This document shows positions 1 to 10,484 of a stretch of DNA of 64,000 bases, one piece after another (the stretch's first letter is position 1; each line of letters starts with the position of its first letter). Origin of the DNA: Gerris lacustris (Eukaryota; Arthropoda; Insecta; Hemiptera; Gerridae); the NCBI GenBank assembly GCA_951217055.1, contig OX578284.1, forward strand, positions 16,267,187 through 16,331,186, read 5' to 3'. Under the pieces are notes generated by a model. That model was not told where the DNA came from, did no database searches, and worked only from the letters and a program-made list of their open reading frames with translations. The translations under genes were made by a program, and so were the position numbers.

Positions 1-470
1 ATCTAGAATTTCTGGCTTAGTAAAATAAATTTAAGATTTCTTTACGACAATAACTCGTTCAATTAAAAGAAATCGGACGTGGAGCATCTTGAAACATTTC
101 CTTGCCAAATAATTCCAAAATGGCGGGAGATGGAGATGGTAAGTCAAACTATGAAAAGAATTATTTAACTTATAGTAAGATATAATTATTACGAATTCCA
201 GCTCAATCGGCGAAATAGTTCCGATATTATTTAGCGTAAAAGTTTCGAAGATGCTATTTTAAAAATGACGGCAGATATCAAAACGATTGAAACATTGTTC
301 TCCTATAATGACAACAATATTGGTGCAATTTTCCGCGCAAACGGAAACAATTTCTTTTTTTTATGAAATTTTGAAATATTTGCTGACTGCAAAATAGATG
401 AATAGAGTCACAAAATAATGATTTTGCGGGCGGTACAACTACATGTATATAAAACTATGTACTTACTGTT
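1..470. other. AT-rich stretch, no gene identified
   Basis: No repeat family of this window and no convincing coding region is visible. The only item of note is an ATG at 120 followed by six codons and a GGTAAGT at 138-144, which has the form of a short first coding exon with a splice donor. Support is weak, because the words around it (CCAAAATGGCGG) also occur inside the R4 repeats. Confidence 0.4.
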
Positions 471-1125
471 CGCCCACGTATAAACCCTCTCTTTCTATTT
501 TCTTCTTACCAGCTATATCTCTCATCCTCTCTTCTTCTTACTTGCAATCTTACTCTTTCTCTATATCTCTTCTAGTTACTTGCTATTTTACTCTTTCTCT
601 CTCCTCCTTACTTGCAATCTTACTCTTTCTCTCTCCTTCTTACTTGAAATGAAATCTTACTCTTTCTCTACATCTCTTCTAGTTACTTGTTATCTTATTT
701 TTTCTCTTTCTCTCTCCTCCTTACTTACAATCTTACTCTTTCTCTATATCTCTTCTTGTTACTTTCAATCTTACTCTTTCTCTATCTCTATTCTTGTTAC
801 TTGCTATCTTACTTTTTGTCTTTCTCTCTCCTCTTTACTTGCAATCTTACTCTTTCTCTATATCTCTTCTTGTTACTTTCAATCTTACTCTTTCTCTATC
901 TCTCTTCTTGTTACTTGCTATTTTACTCTTTCTCTATCTCTCTTCTTGTTACTTGCTATCTTACACTTTCTCTCTCTTCCTTGCTTGCTTTCTTACTCTT
1001 TCTCAATCTCTCTTCTTATTACTTGTAATCTTTCTCTTTCTCTCTTCTTACTTACTATCATACTCTTTCTTTATCTCTCTTCTTCTTATTTGGTATATCT
1101 CTCTTTCTCTTTCCCTTTCTAACAT
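471..1125. repeat. Pyrimidine-only minisatellite
   Basis: About 650 bp of nearly pure C/T on the + strand. It is built from degenerate units of about 35-45 bp that alternate TTACTTGCTATCTTACTC with TTTCTCTATCTCTCTTCT. Guanines occur almost only at the TTACTTG step. Long open frames here (Leu/Ser/Phe/Tyr only) come from the lack of purines and are not genes. Such strand asymmetry could form H-DNA, which is inference. Confidence 0.9.
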
Positions 1126-3420
1126 AAATGAATTTATTTACGTATATAAATCTCTTAAAAAATCCAAAAATCTTTAAGTATATCATTTTAAGTAAAACAC
1201 TCCCTTACATAAGCATTAATACAAAATGTTTTTCTACAACAACTTCAAACATATTAGAGGATCATCTATTTCTTTATAGAGGGGGTCGCATCATATCATG
1301 TTAATATAATCTTATCTCTAGGCCATATCATGTTAGTTATCTATGTGGTAACAAAATATGACAGTAGATAAGACTTCACCATTAATCAGACTTGATGGCC
1401 TACAAATTTGAGCTGCTGGTCTTCTGGTGCTACATATTTTTCTGTGTGCAGGAAAAATAAAATAAGCCACAACCAGAAAAAAAACGGCCGTCGGAAATCA
1501 TGATAGAAAAAGGGAAAATAAAACAAACATGGTTAAGTTAACAGATGTGACGTTAAAACCACTATACATACATTTTTATGTGAAACGGACTTCATACCTT
1601 CTAATTTATCGTCAGGGTATTTCCTTTTTTATTTCTTTTATTTTTTGAAATATACTTTTGTATCTTTTATTTACGATCATTTATCCTTGTATCAAAAGTC
1701 ACAGTTTGCAGCGTTAGTTTGTAATATATTATATGGATACAGTACTTTATCTAGCTACATCAACGTTATATCGTATTTTTTCTTTTACGGATAAGAAAAG
1801 TTCTAGCATCATAAAGATTTCCCAAGAGATGATTTTAAGAGTTAGAACTCACGAAAAAAAAATTGCAGTTCAGGATTTGAAAAATTAGGCACCGCCTTTT
1901 TAGATGTAATAATTTTTTCGTACATTTTTTTTTTTTTTATCTATTTAAGTAAACAGTATGTTACATTCAATATTTATAAATAAAGGTTGAGTCAAATATA
2001 AGTTCTAATAATTAATGATCATATTTGGAAAGGAAATAATTTCAAAATAAAAAGAACTTTTTATCTACTACGTTTTTAAATTTTCAGTTGAATCGTATGT
2101 AATGTTGATAATATAATTGTTATTGTTATATAATATATAATGTTAGTGAAAAAAAAAAAAATCCAAATTTATTTACTTCACATAAATGACAACCATCTAG
2201 AGAGCTGATCTTAAACCTATAAAAGGATAAATCTTTGTACAACGGATCTCCCCAACACCAAATCTAAAGCATGTCTTCGATATATTTGAAATAATATAAT
2301 CGATATTTCCTGTTTAGCTGTCATGCAATGTTTACCTATCACAAATTTGAGACCCGTCTAAATGAAGATAGCGTAAATATTGGATATGGCAAAACAAATA
2401 AAATAATTTGCGGATTTTTTTCCGAACTAACCTTCCGCACAGCAAAATATGCTGAAAACTAATTAAATTTTGCTGAAAGATGGCTAAAAGTATTAAAATA
2501 ATGCATTGTCATCGTGTTCTGAGCTATGCTAAAAGTTTCAAATGTCTAGCTATTCGGGAAGTTGGTTAGAAATCGATTGCCAGATTTGTACCGGACAAAC
2601 AAACAAACAAACAAGAATGCAAGCTAATAATAACGTAGTAAAATAAGTAAAAATTTATAACATTATAAACATAGGCCAACAAACATTAAGGTATTGAGAC
2701 ATGTTGGTTTTATTTTAAATTTGTTAAAAAAAACCACTCTTGTTCATCATAAATCACATATCTTGAGAAATTATGTAAGATAAGAACTTTAAAAAGTTCA
2801 CTGTTGGAACAAGAAGCTATTTTAAAACGGTAAATAAATGTTTTCTTTCATCATTAAAAAAAAAAAAAAAAATCTTATAACTGTTGAACAATTTAATTTA
2901 TTTTGATCGGGCTTACCCTATTTTTTTCTTTATATCAAACAGTGTCTATCAATACTTCATTTTTTTTTTCAATTTACCGTTTCGTTCAAAAGTCTATTTT
3001 TTTAAATTGCGGCAGACATCAAAACGAAATTAAGTGGAAATGTTCTTGGTTTTTTTTTTTTTATAAAGAAGTGGGAAAATGGATTAGAGAAAATTTCAGC
3101 GGTGTCGGAATATTTTTTTATTTTTTACGATTTTTCTTTGCTGACAGAAAAATGGGTTAATGACGTCAGAAACATATGATTTTACGGGTGTCACAACAAT
3201 ATGTGAGAACTGATTTTTGTACGTTTCTCGATTTGTAAAGTTTCAACCAGCGATCATAGAATCCTTAAACGGAAAGATTTCCAACTTCCCTCTTTATCTA
3301 CCTGTGTTAAGACTACTACCACTGGCCGAGCTATTTGAAGTTTAAATTGTAACTAAATCTTATTCACCGTTCAAAAGAGCTTCTTAATTCAAAGAAATAA
3401 ATTAATAAATTAACTTGTCA
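1126..3420. other. AT-rich unique sequence, no gene identified
   Basis: Contains several A or T runs (near 1925, 2150, 2855, 3050) and a short (CAAA)n stretch near 2595-2613 that follows an AATCGATTGCCAGATTTG context, like tails seen after interspersed repeats in insects. The open frame at 2903-3160 is poly-Phe rich and looks spurious. Confidence 0.4.
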
Positions 3421-3502
3421 GTTTCCTAGATTCGAACACAAGATCTCTTGCACTCGAAGAAATCGCGCATCTTTTACAGCCACCGAGGCCCATTTATTTT
3501 CC
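3421..3502 (-). repeat. tRNA-like SINE head candidate
   Basis: On the minus strand the segment reads GGCCTCGGTGGCTGTAAAAG at its 5' end, and about 50 bases later GTGTTCGAATC, close to a pol III B box (GGTTCGANNCC). Spacing and order resemble the tRNA-derived head of a SINE. The A box is poor and no 3' tail was defined, so this could also be a decayed tRNA pseudogene. Confidence 0.35.
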
Positions 3503-3769
3503 TTTTCTTTATTTACAAAATAGTACAAATGTCTGACAACCAGTATTTGTTTATAACTTAGAATTCAAGGAATGTCAAATGATCATAAACAGTTTACAAT
3601 TTTAACCACCAAACAGGTGGACCAGCGCTAGTGGTCTTACACCTAATACTGGAGTTGGAAACCCTAGTTTCAACTCTGTAGATCAAAATCAAAAACTGAG
3701 GGAGTAATGCGTTACACGAGCAGACAGACAGTCATCCAACTAAAAACCACTCGAATGGTCTTTAAAATA

Positions 3770-4214
3770 TCGCTACGAGACAACTCAGACAAACTTTCTT
3801 ATATACGAGTTCATAATTACTTATCCCAGCGTTTTCCGTTTATTAGTTTTCAGGTATTAATAAGTACATTTAATTATTATTGAACAATTTATCAAAACGT
3901 ATCATACAAATAATTTATCCTCGGCGAGGAATCGAATCCGCTCTCCGTCCGTGTTTAAAGCTATTTTCTCAGGAACTAGATTTCCCCCGGGAAAACGGCT
4001 TATATAGTTATATTCATATTTAAATGGACTACATTTCAGAATTATGTAATCAAAATCATCGGAGCCGTAATTTTTCGATTATACCTCGGGGTATAATTTT
4101 TCTGAACATGTATGCCAAATTTCGTCATAATCGGTCCAGCAGTTATAAGCCACTTTTTGGACTCAGGGGATCTCAAAACCTGTAAATCCATTACAATACT
4201 TTCTCTTTATATGA
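3770..4214 (-). repeat. R1 interspersed repeat, copy
   Basis: Matches the R1 copies at 5866, 49.5 kb and 55.1 kb. It starts (reversed) ACAACTCAGACAAACTTTCT, carries GAGGAATCGAATCC (a B-box-like motif on the minus strand) and CCCGGGAAAAC, and ends CTTTATATGAGAAAGT. Both ends of the family carry forms of ACTTTCTCATAT, so the termini are imperfect inverted repeats. Confidence 0.75.
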
Positions 4215-4894
4215 GAAAGTAAAAAACCCCATAAAAGATAATTCCGCGGAAATTTAGGTTTTGAATTTTTTGGTTGAAAACAATACTTTTACTTTTTAAG
4301 TAAGAAAAAGAAAAAAAATTATATTATTGCATTAAGAAATGGAACCATTTTTTGAAAGTTACAAAAGGCAACAAAAAAAAAAAACAGTAGAATTCAGTAA
4401 AACGAGCAAGTTTACAAAACATATAAATAAACTACTCAGTAAAAAATAATGACTAAATAAATAAATAAATAAATAATTTAAAAAATAATACTTTAATAGT
4501 ATGTAAGTCAAAAAATTATTTATTTTTGGAAAAATAATCCTGAAGAAAATACAATTTAGCGCTAGTTTGATAGATGTTCTTTCTCTCCATTAATCATTGT
4601 AACAGTAATTATTCTTTTTAGCATAATAACATAAAAAAAATAAACGGAATGCAACGGAGTTTGAAAGGGGTTGCTTGGCTGTATTAGAAGATTAATTGGA
4701 ACATTTCCAGATGCCTGTGAAAAACAGTTCCAAAAACCATTTTCATTTTCATTCGCTCTAGAAAAATGACGCTATGGTAAAGCATGCAGACAATACGATT
4801 TGTTATGTTTACAAGTATACATATCAATATCTTTAACACGTCTAAAGATGCTTCTAAATACATAACGTGTATTTACACTATGGTGTAACGTTTC
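4215..4894. other. AT-rich sequence, no gene identified
   Basis: A-rich with a short (AAAT)n run near 4457-4477. No coding region or interspersed family was recognised. Confidence 0.4.
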
Positions 4895-5525
4895 TAAACG
4901 CGATAAGAATAATGTATAGCTGCGGATTTTTGTTTTTGTCTGTCTGTACCTATAAGCATAAGCATTATCACCATAATATGCATTAATGATGCGAATCTAA
5001 CAAGGTAAACATAGTGAAACGTTCCTGATCGTGATTAGGATGATTTTTAGCCATGTGCATTTGGTTTTGTCTGTCTGTGCCTAAAAGCATGATAGTCATA
5101 ATGTACATTAATGATGCGAATCTAACAAGGTGAACACGGTGACACGTTCCTGATCGTGATTAGGATATTTTTTAGCCATGTGTATTTGGTTTTCTCTGTC
5201 TCTGCCTAAAAGCATGATAGCCATAATTTACATTAATGATGCGATTCTAACAAGGCGAAACGTCCCTGATCGTGATTAGAATATTTTTTAGCCATGTGCA
5301 TTTGGTTTTGTCTGTCTGAGCCTAAAAGCATGATAACCATAATGTACATTAATGATGCGAATCCAACAAGGTGAACACGGTGGACACATTCCTGATCGCG
5401 ATTAGGATTTTTTTTTTAGCCATGGTTTTATTTTGTGTTTTATAAGCATTTGGTTTTATTTGTGTGTACTTATAAGCATGATAACCATAAAATTCATCTA
5501 AGATACGCATCTAGCAGAGCGTTGA
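4895..5525. repeat. ~125-bp tandem array, about 5 copies
   Basis: Direct repeats, each with GTTCCTGATCGTGATTAGGA, TTTTTAGCCATGTGCATTTG, CTGTCTGTGCCTAAAAGCAT and ACATTAATGATGCGAATC. The first (from about 4900) and last (to about 5520) units are more diverged than the central three. This is the usual pattern of homogenisation by unequal exchange in the middle of an array. Confidence 0.9.
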
Positions 5526-5865
5526 TGGTGATCATCTTAATGAATTAAGTAAAAATGAATTAATTTGCTAAAAGTTAGGGTGTGTAGGATATGGCTGAAA
5601 TGGCCTTATTTTATGCAGAATTTCATGCTCTAAATGCTCTAATTTCCAGTGTTTTATAGTAGAAGCTTAGTATGTGATAAACGCGTAAAATATGATAATT
5701 TTTAATACGGTTCAAGAATAATTCTTAATAATTTGCACCTTTAATAAATCTGGATTACTTATTATTTGATCATTACAAGGTGAGTATAGTAAATTTTCAT
5801 GTAGTTATTTAAACAATAGGTTATATTTCGCTAATTACGGGCATTATCAGCCCTAAAATAAAAAA
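5526..5865. other. No gene identified
   Basis: AT-rich spacer between the ~125-bp array and an R1 copy. Nothing recognised. Confidence 0.4.
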
Positions 5866-6456
5866 AATCGGTCGTAGACAACTCAAACAAACTTTCTCAT
5901 ATACGAGTTCATAATTACTTAACCCAGTGTTCTCCATTTATTAGTTTTCGTGTTTTCGTAGGAACATTTAATTATTTTTTGCACATTTAATTAAAATGTA
6001 TCATATAAATAACTTCTCCTTGGCGGGGAATCGAACTCCGACTATCTCCTTCCAAACGAAGGAAAGCTATTTTTTCAGGGATAGATTTTCCCGGGAAAAT
6101 GTCTGAGATTCGTATTTATATGGATTACATTTAAGAATTTTTTAATAAAAATCATCGAAACCATTTTTTTCACGTTTCTTCAAAATTTTGGGGGGTTAGC
6201 TCCCCCAAATTTGGAGCTAAAATTAATTTATCATTTTCGCCTCAGGGTATGATTGTTCTGAAAATGTATTCCAAATTTCGTCAAAATCGCCCCAGTAGTT
6301 CAGGCTTCACGCGTCTGCACAAACAGACTGACGAGAGACGACAGATATTTTTTAAACTTCGCTTTTTTAGGCTCAGAAGACGTCAAAACCTGTGACTCCA
6401 TCAAAATCTCAAAATCGAATTTTCGCGCCACCACAATACATTCTCTTTATATAAGA
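5866..6456 (-). repeat. R1 interspersed repeat, nearly full copy
   Basis: Begins GTCGTAGACAACTCAAACAA and ends ATAAGAAAGT. The minus-strand B-box-like motif (GGAATCGAACTCC, near 6028) is preserved, as are TTCCCGGGAAAA, GGAGCTAA and CCAAATTTCGTCAAAATCG. An insertion-like stretch with GGGGGGTTAGCTCCCCC near 6190 forms a short hairpin. It is one of the two best copies in the window, with 49.5 kb. Confidence 0.8.
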
Positions 6457-6810
6457 AAGTATAAATAAAGAAACGTTTTACGTTAGTAAAGTTTTGACTA
6501 AATTATCAACAACTATTTAATCCCTTTACAAAAACATTAAGTTTTTACTAACCTGGAATCGGAGTTAATAATTAAGTTAAAGAAAATTCACGTTATGCTA
6601 CAATATTATTTTACATATAAATGGGATATTATACATGTTGATGATCCTTAGATTATCCATGTCTCACTAGACAACTATTACTGTCAACACTGATATTTAT
6701 TATGAAAAACATCCATTAACAAGGGTGAACAAAAAAAAACTAATTTTATAATAAATGTTACATCTTAATCAACAAATGTTGACTGAAATAAATAAATTGA
6801 AATTAAAATA
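6457..6810. other. No gene identified
   Basis: AT-rich spacer with nothing recognised. Confidence 0.4.
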
Positions 6811-7400
6811 GACTGCCAATTAGAGTGGCACATAGCTTCCTCGCATCCTATCATGTACATTATTGTTATATTAACATTAAAATTATTGTTATATTACTTT
6901 ATTGTTATATTGTTAATTGTGTAAAAACTATTAATAGTGTTAGCGATCTTTAACACTCCATAACGGTGTCGCTGTTGGTTTTACTAAAAAATTGTATTTG
7001 AAAAAAATGTTTGTCTCATTCATTAGATGAAGTTAGATTTTCTTCCTGACCTAAAATTCCAATTTTAAATTTGAAGTTCGCGTTTACACGAGCGTTGCTC
7101 GTGAACGCTTAGACGGATAACCTTGTCCAACGAACTCGTCCTCGGCATTGGTAAAATGAACATGTCTACCGAATTTCATCAAAATCGGTTGACATTTACT
7201 CAAGTTATCGTCGCACGTTTCATAATTCGCGGACACACAGACCGACAGACAGACAGACAGACATGGAACCAAAAATGTTCCCTGATGTCTGAAACGGATT
7301 TCTGTCTTGGAATTTTTAAAATCGGAGGCATAAAAGTTTTTCGTTCTCAAAAGTGAACACAATGCTTTCGTTACCTTCGGTAAGCTCGGAAGCAAAAAAT
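6811..7400 (+). repeat. Composite R2-R3-R2 repeat block
   Basis: The start (GACTGCCAATTAGAGTGGCA) is the R2 head. From about 6940 the sequence matches R3 (AACGGTGTCGCTGTTGG, then GCGTTTACACGAGCGTTGC). From about 7220 it ends as R2 does: a (GACA)n core, GATGTCTGAAACGGATTTCT and TTCGGTAAGCTCGGAAGC. Either R2 and R3 share a 3' module or one inserted into the other. Open frames on both strands here are by-products of the repeat. Confidence 0.7.
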
Positions 7401-7409
7401 CAACATAAA

Positions 7410-7562
7410 TGTCATGTACCTGCTTTAATTATGTTTACTTTGTTTTGACCTTGTCATCGTTGACGAGTGGTTTTTAGATATAGTTTTTGTGCTCTGTGAA
7501 TTAAGAAATGAATAAACTTGTCTGATGTTAAACTTGACTCTTTTCTAATTGAAGACATAACA
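7410..7562 (+). repeat. 5' LTR of short gypsy element
   Basis: 153 bp, TGTCAT...AACA. It differs from the 3' LTR by about 23 extra bases (around GTCATCGTTGACGAGTGG) and a few substitutions. The divergence shows that insertion was not recent. Confidence 0.85.
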
Positions 7563-7563
7563 G

Positions 7564-7580
7564 TTTGGCGACGAACATCC
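7564..7580 (+). other. Candidate tRNA primer-binding site
   Basis: TTTGGCGACGAAC begins one base after the 5' LTR end. Its position fits a minus-strand primer site. The matching tRNA was not identified. Confidence 0.5.
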
Positions 7581-7647
7581 CATGTTGGATTGTGAATGAT
7601 ACATGCGACGAGAAAATAATACCGTTGTTGAAAGAGTGTTTTGCTAG

Positions 7648-8337
7648 GTGTGTTTTTCTCGGGAATTCCAGAATTTTTTTCTTAAAAATAATATTCAGTA
7701 TGTTCTCACTCCTCCTTATAACGCATCCTCCAATGGACAAGCCGAAAGAGGGGTCGGCATCATTAAGAAAATGTTGTTACGTTCGGTAGTTGATTCAGAT
7801 TTAAAGGGGAAGAGAGAGACGATTAGTGAACGGCTAGTAAGAGTTTTAGCTTCGTATCGGTCCACACCGTGTACCAAAACCCGAAAAACACCTTCAGAGT
7901 TAATGCTGACGTATCCCCTTAGGACGTCACTATCTATGTTAACCCCGAGTGATAAGTTTGAGTTAGGTTCAACGGGGGGTACTTCGGGGCTTAGAGAGTT
8001 TACAGTCAATGAGAAGGTCTTGCTTAAAAACCCCAGAAAGGGATTGTGGAAATGGTTGCCGGCGCGTATCATGCAACGGATAGGTAAAGTGGTTTATTTA
8101 GTGAAATTGCATGACGAGGTAATCAGGAAAGCGCATATCAACCAGTTGAAGTCGAGTCAGCTGCCGGATAGTCGGCACCCAAGTGGAAGACCGATTGCTA
8201 ATGACGATGAGTCCTGGTATCCATTCGCGGTAGCACCGAAGGTCAATACACCAGAGCCTGAACCGATTACTCCGCCTCCAATCCGATGCAGACCTCAGCG
8301 TGATAGAAGACCGCCCGATAGGTACTCTCCGTCTTAA
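7648..8337 (+). pseudogene. Integrase C-terminal fragment of Ty3/gypsy pol
   Basis: An uninterrupted 229-codon frame. The end of the integrase core is clear: a TPPYNASSNGQAER motif with the catalytic glutamate at about residue 33, then a helix-rich stretch with LASYRSTPC and KTPSELML. A C-terminal part with VLLKNPRKG and a proline/arginine-rich tail (PPPIRCRPQR) follows. The two catalytic aspartates of the D,D-E triad and the HHCC zinc domain are missing, so it cannot integrate. The first ATG has no special status: the frame is just where the deletion joins. The stop codon overlaps the polypurine tract, as is common when pol runs to the end of the internal region. Confidence 0.85.
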
Positions 8338-8348
8338 GGGGGGAGAAA
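8336..8348 (+). other. Polypurine tract
   Basis: AAGGGGGGAGAAA directly abuts the TGTCATG start of the 3' LTR. This is the plus-strand primer of reverse transcription. Confidence 0.9.
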
Positions 8349-8478
8349 TGTCATGTACCTGCTTTAATTATGTTTACTTTGTTTTGACCTTGGATATAGC
8401 TTTTGTGCTCTGTGAATTAAGAAATGAATGAACTTGTCTGATGTTAAACTTGACTCTTTTCAAATTGAAGACATAACA
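8349..8478 (+). repeat. 3' LTR of short gypsy element
   Basis: 130 bp, same termini as the 5' LTR and lacking its ~23-bp central segment. Confidence 0.85.
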
Positions 8479-9400
8479 ATAACAATTATATATAACTTTT
8501 AACTAAGTGCTTCATGGTAGAAGCTTACTTATTAGAAATTTTTAAGGAGAAACATGAACCTAAATTTGTTGTCCCCCCCCCCTCTCATAATTAGGGGGGC
8601 TAATTATGCCCCTGCCTAGCATGTATTTCCAAGGCGAAAATTTTAGAAAGCACTAAAGATCGCTAGTACCTAAAGCCGTCTGGGTGGTCACAGCCGAAAG
8701 ACGTATTTTATAATCTCTATCATTATGCTTAATAAACCCCGATCATGTTCCTATCATTATTTCTTACGAGTGTTATCCCTAATCCCTAAAAACCTCGAAA
8801 TAAATGTTTACATATTTTAAAATAAAGTAATATACATAAAACCACTTATGTGGTACACAAGAGTTAAGTTTACTTATCCTCCTTATAGTTAGGTATTACA
8901 TCACTTTGATGTTACGGGTGCATATTTGTAATAGTCTCATAACAATAAACAAGTAACACGGTAAACGTTAAATCCTTAAATATACTTAAGGGAAATAAGT
9001 TTAGCGTTAAAACTTACTAGAATATGCAATTGATACATAGCAAAATGTATACAGTGTTAAATTTAAAAGAGTCTAGAAAAGCAAATTATCTAAGGTTAAA
9101 AACTACCAAATATCTTTCAAACCAAATAAATGATTCAAGTCTTGCATATAAATGGAAGGGTAAACCCAGAGCAAGGGTTTCCACAGACAAATGATCTCCC
9201 GCGAGCTGAAAGACCAACTATTAATTCTACCTGAAATCTACCTAAATAAATCTAGACAAAGTAAAAACTCAGAGAAAAGAATAAACTAGAGTGTTAAGGT
9301 TTATTGTAGGTTTGTCCAAGTAAAATCCTCCAGTAATATTGAGCATCAAAAATCTAAAATTGGAAATTTAGAAATAACTAGGCATTGTAAATGTTCATTA
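8479..9400. other. No gene identified
   Basis: AT-rich with a C run near 8573-8583. No coding region or known family of this window was seen. Confidence 0.4.
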
Positions 9401-10050
9401 ATGATTAAAAAGGTTTATTGATGTGTAAAAAGGTTTATTGATGTTTAAAAAAGTTAATTGATGTTTAAAGAGGTTTATTGATGTTTAAAAAGGTTCAGTT
9501 ACTGATTTTTAAAAAGGTTCAGTTACTGATGTTTAAAAAGGTTCAGTTACTGATGTTTAAAAAGGTTTATTGATGTGTGAAAAGGTTTATTGATGTTTAA
9601 AAAGGTTAATTGATGTTTAAAGAGGTTTATTTATGTTTAAAGAGGTTCAGTTATTGCTGTTTAAAAAAGTTCAGGTATTGATGCTTAAAAAGGTTTATTT
9701 ATGTTTAAAAAGGTTTATTGTTGTTTAAAAAGGTTCAGTTATTGATGTTTAAAAAGGTGTATTGATGTTTAAAATGGTTTATTGATGTTTAAAAAGGTTT
9801 ATTTATGTTTAAAAAGGTTTATTGTTGTTTAAAAAGGTTCAGTTATTGATGTTTAAAAAGGTGTATTGATGTTTAAAAAGGAACACTTATTGATGTTTAA
9901 AAAGGTACAGTTATTGATGTTTAAAAAGGTTTATTGATATTTAAAATGGTTTATTGATGTTATAAAGGTTTATTGATGTTTAAAATGGTTTATTGATGTT
10001 TGAAAAGGTATATTGATGTTTACAATGGTTTATTGGTGTTTAAAAAGGAT
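9401..10050. repeat. ~20-bp minisatellite, roughly 33 copies
   Basis: Units alternate between GTTTATTGATGTTTAAAAAG and GTTCAGTTATTGATGTTTAAAAAG. The second type occurs in blocks and suggests a higher-order unit (a five-to-seven-unit block at about 9590-9760 recurs at about 9770-9870). No coding capacity. Confidence 0.9.
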
Positions 10051-10070
10051 TGTTGTAAGTGTTCGTATAA

Positions 10071-10484
10071 TAGTCCAGGAGATATATTGCAAAAAAGTGT
10101 CTGACTAATATCAAGCTAGAATTTTGTGTATAAGTTAATCTTTTAGTGCCTTTTAAAAATATGTGGTCGGCTAAGTTCGTCTGCAGGACATAGCTTGGCA
10201 TTAGGGATTTAAAATAAAAACGGTGGAGAGTGGCCATGTCCCACCAATTTTGGTGGGCAATGTGATTTTCATGATCCTGAGTACAAAATTAGTTATTAGA
10301 CCAAAAATCAAGTTGATGTTAGTTCGTCACTTGATAGGTAAAACCACTTTGTATTAGAATAATATTTAAATAAATGACCTATCAAGTGACAACTAACATC
10401 AACTTCATTTTTGGTCTACTTAACTAATTCTAAACTCGGGATCATAAAAATAACATTGTCCAACAAAGTTGGTGGGACATGGCC
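10071..10484 (+). mobile_element. FB foldback element, truncated copy
   Basis: Same family as 25344-25838. It starts TAGTCCAGGAGATA after TAA, and the arms (AAGTTGATGTTAGT against ACTAACATCAACTT) fold on a centre near 10350. The right arm stops after GGGACATGGCCG at about 10484, where an R4 element begins, so about 80-100 bp of the right end are missing or displaced. Confidence 0.8.

Larger units (their letters stand above)
7410..8478 (+). mobile_element. Internally deleted short-LTR Ty3/gypsy element
   Basis: Two direct repeats starting TGTCATGTACCTGC and ending ACATAACA (7410-7562, 8349-8478) flank an internal region that holds only the C-terminal part of pol. A candidate primer site follows the first LTR and a perfect polypurine tract precedes the second. 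Flanks are ATAAA and ATAAC, an approximate 5-bp target duplication. At about 1.07 kb it is far shorter than a 4-6 kb full element, so gag, protease, RT, RNase H and most of integrase are gone. The integrase tail style (SNGQAER, then a proline-rich end) suggests a mag-like lineage; that placement is inference. Confidence 0.85.

Noticed and set aside
443..1177. Several long open frames rich in Leu, Ser, Phe and Tyr
   Set aside because: They lie in pyrimidine-only tandem repeats, which rarely form stop codons. Composition is fully explained by the repeat.
7084..7395. Frames on both strands over the R2/R3 block
   Set aside because: They span the boundary of two repeat families and the (GACA)n core. 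Similar frames appear at other copies without conservation.
9385..10050. CRISPR-like array
   Set aside because: The repeats are contiguous and degenerate with no unique spacers, and the genome is eukaryotic.
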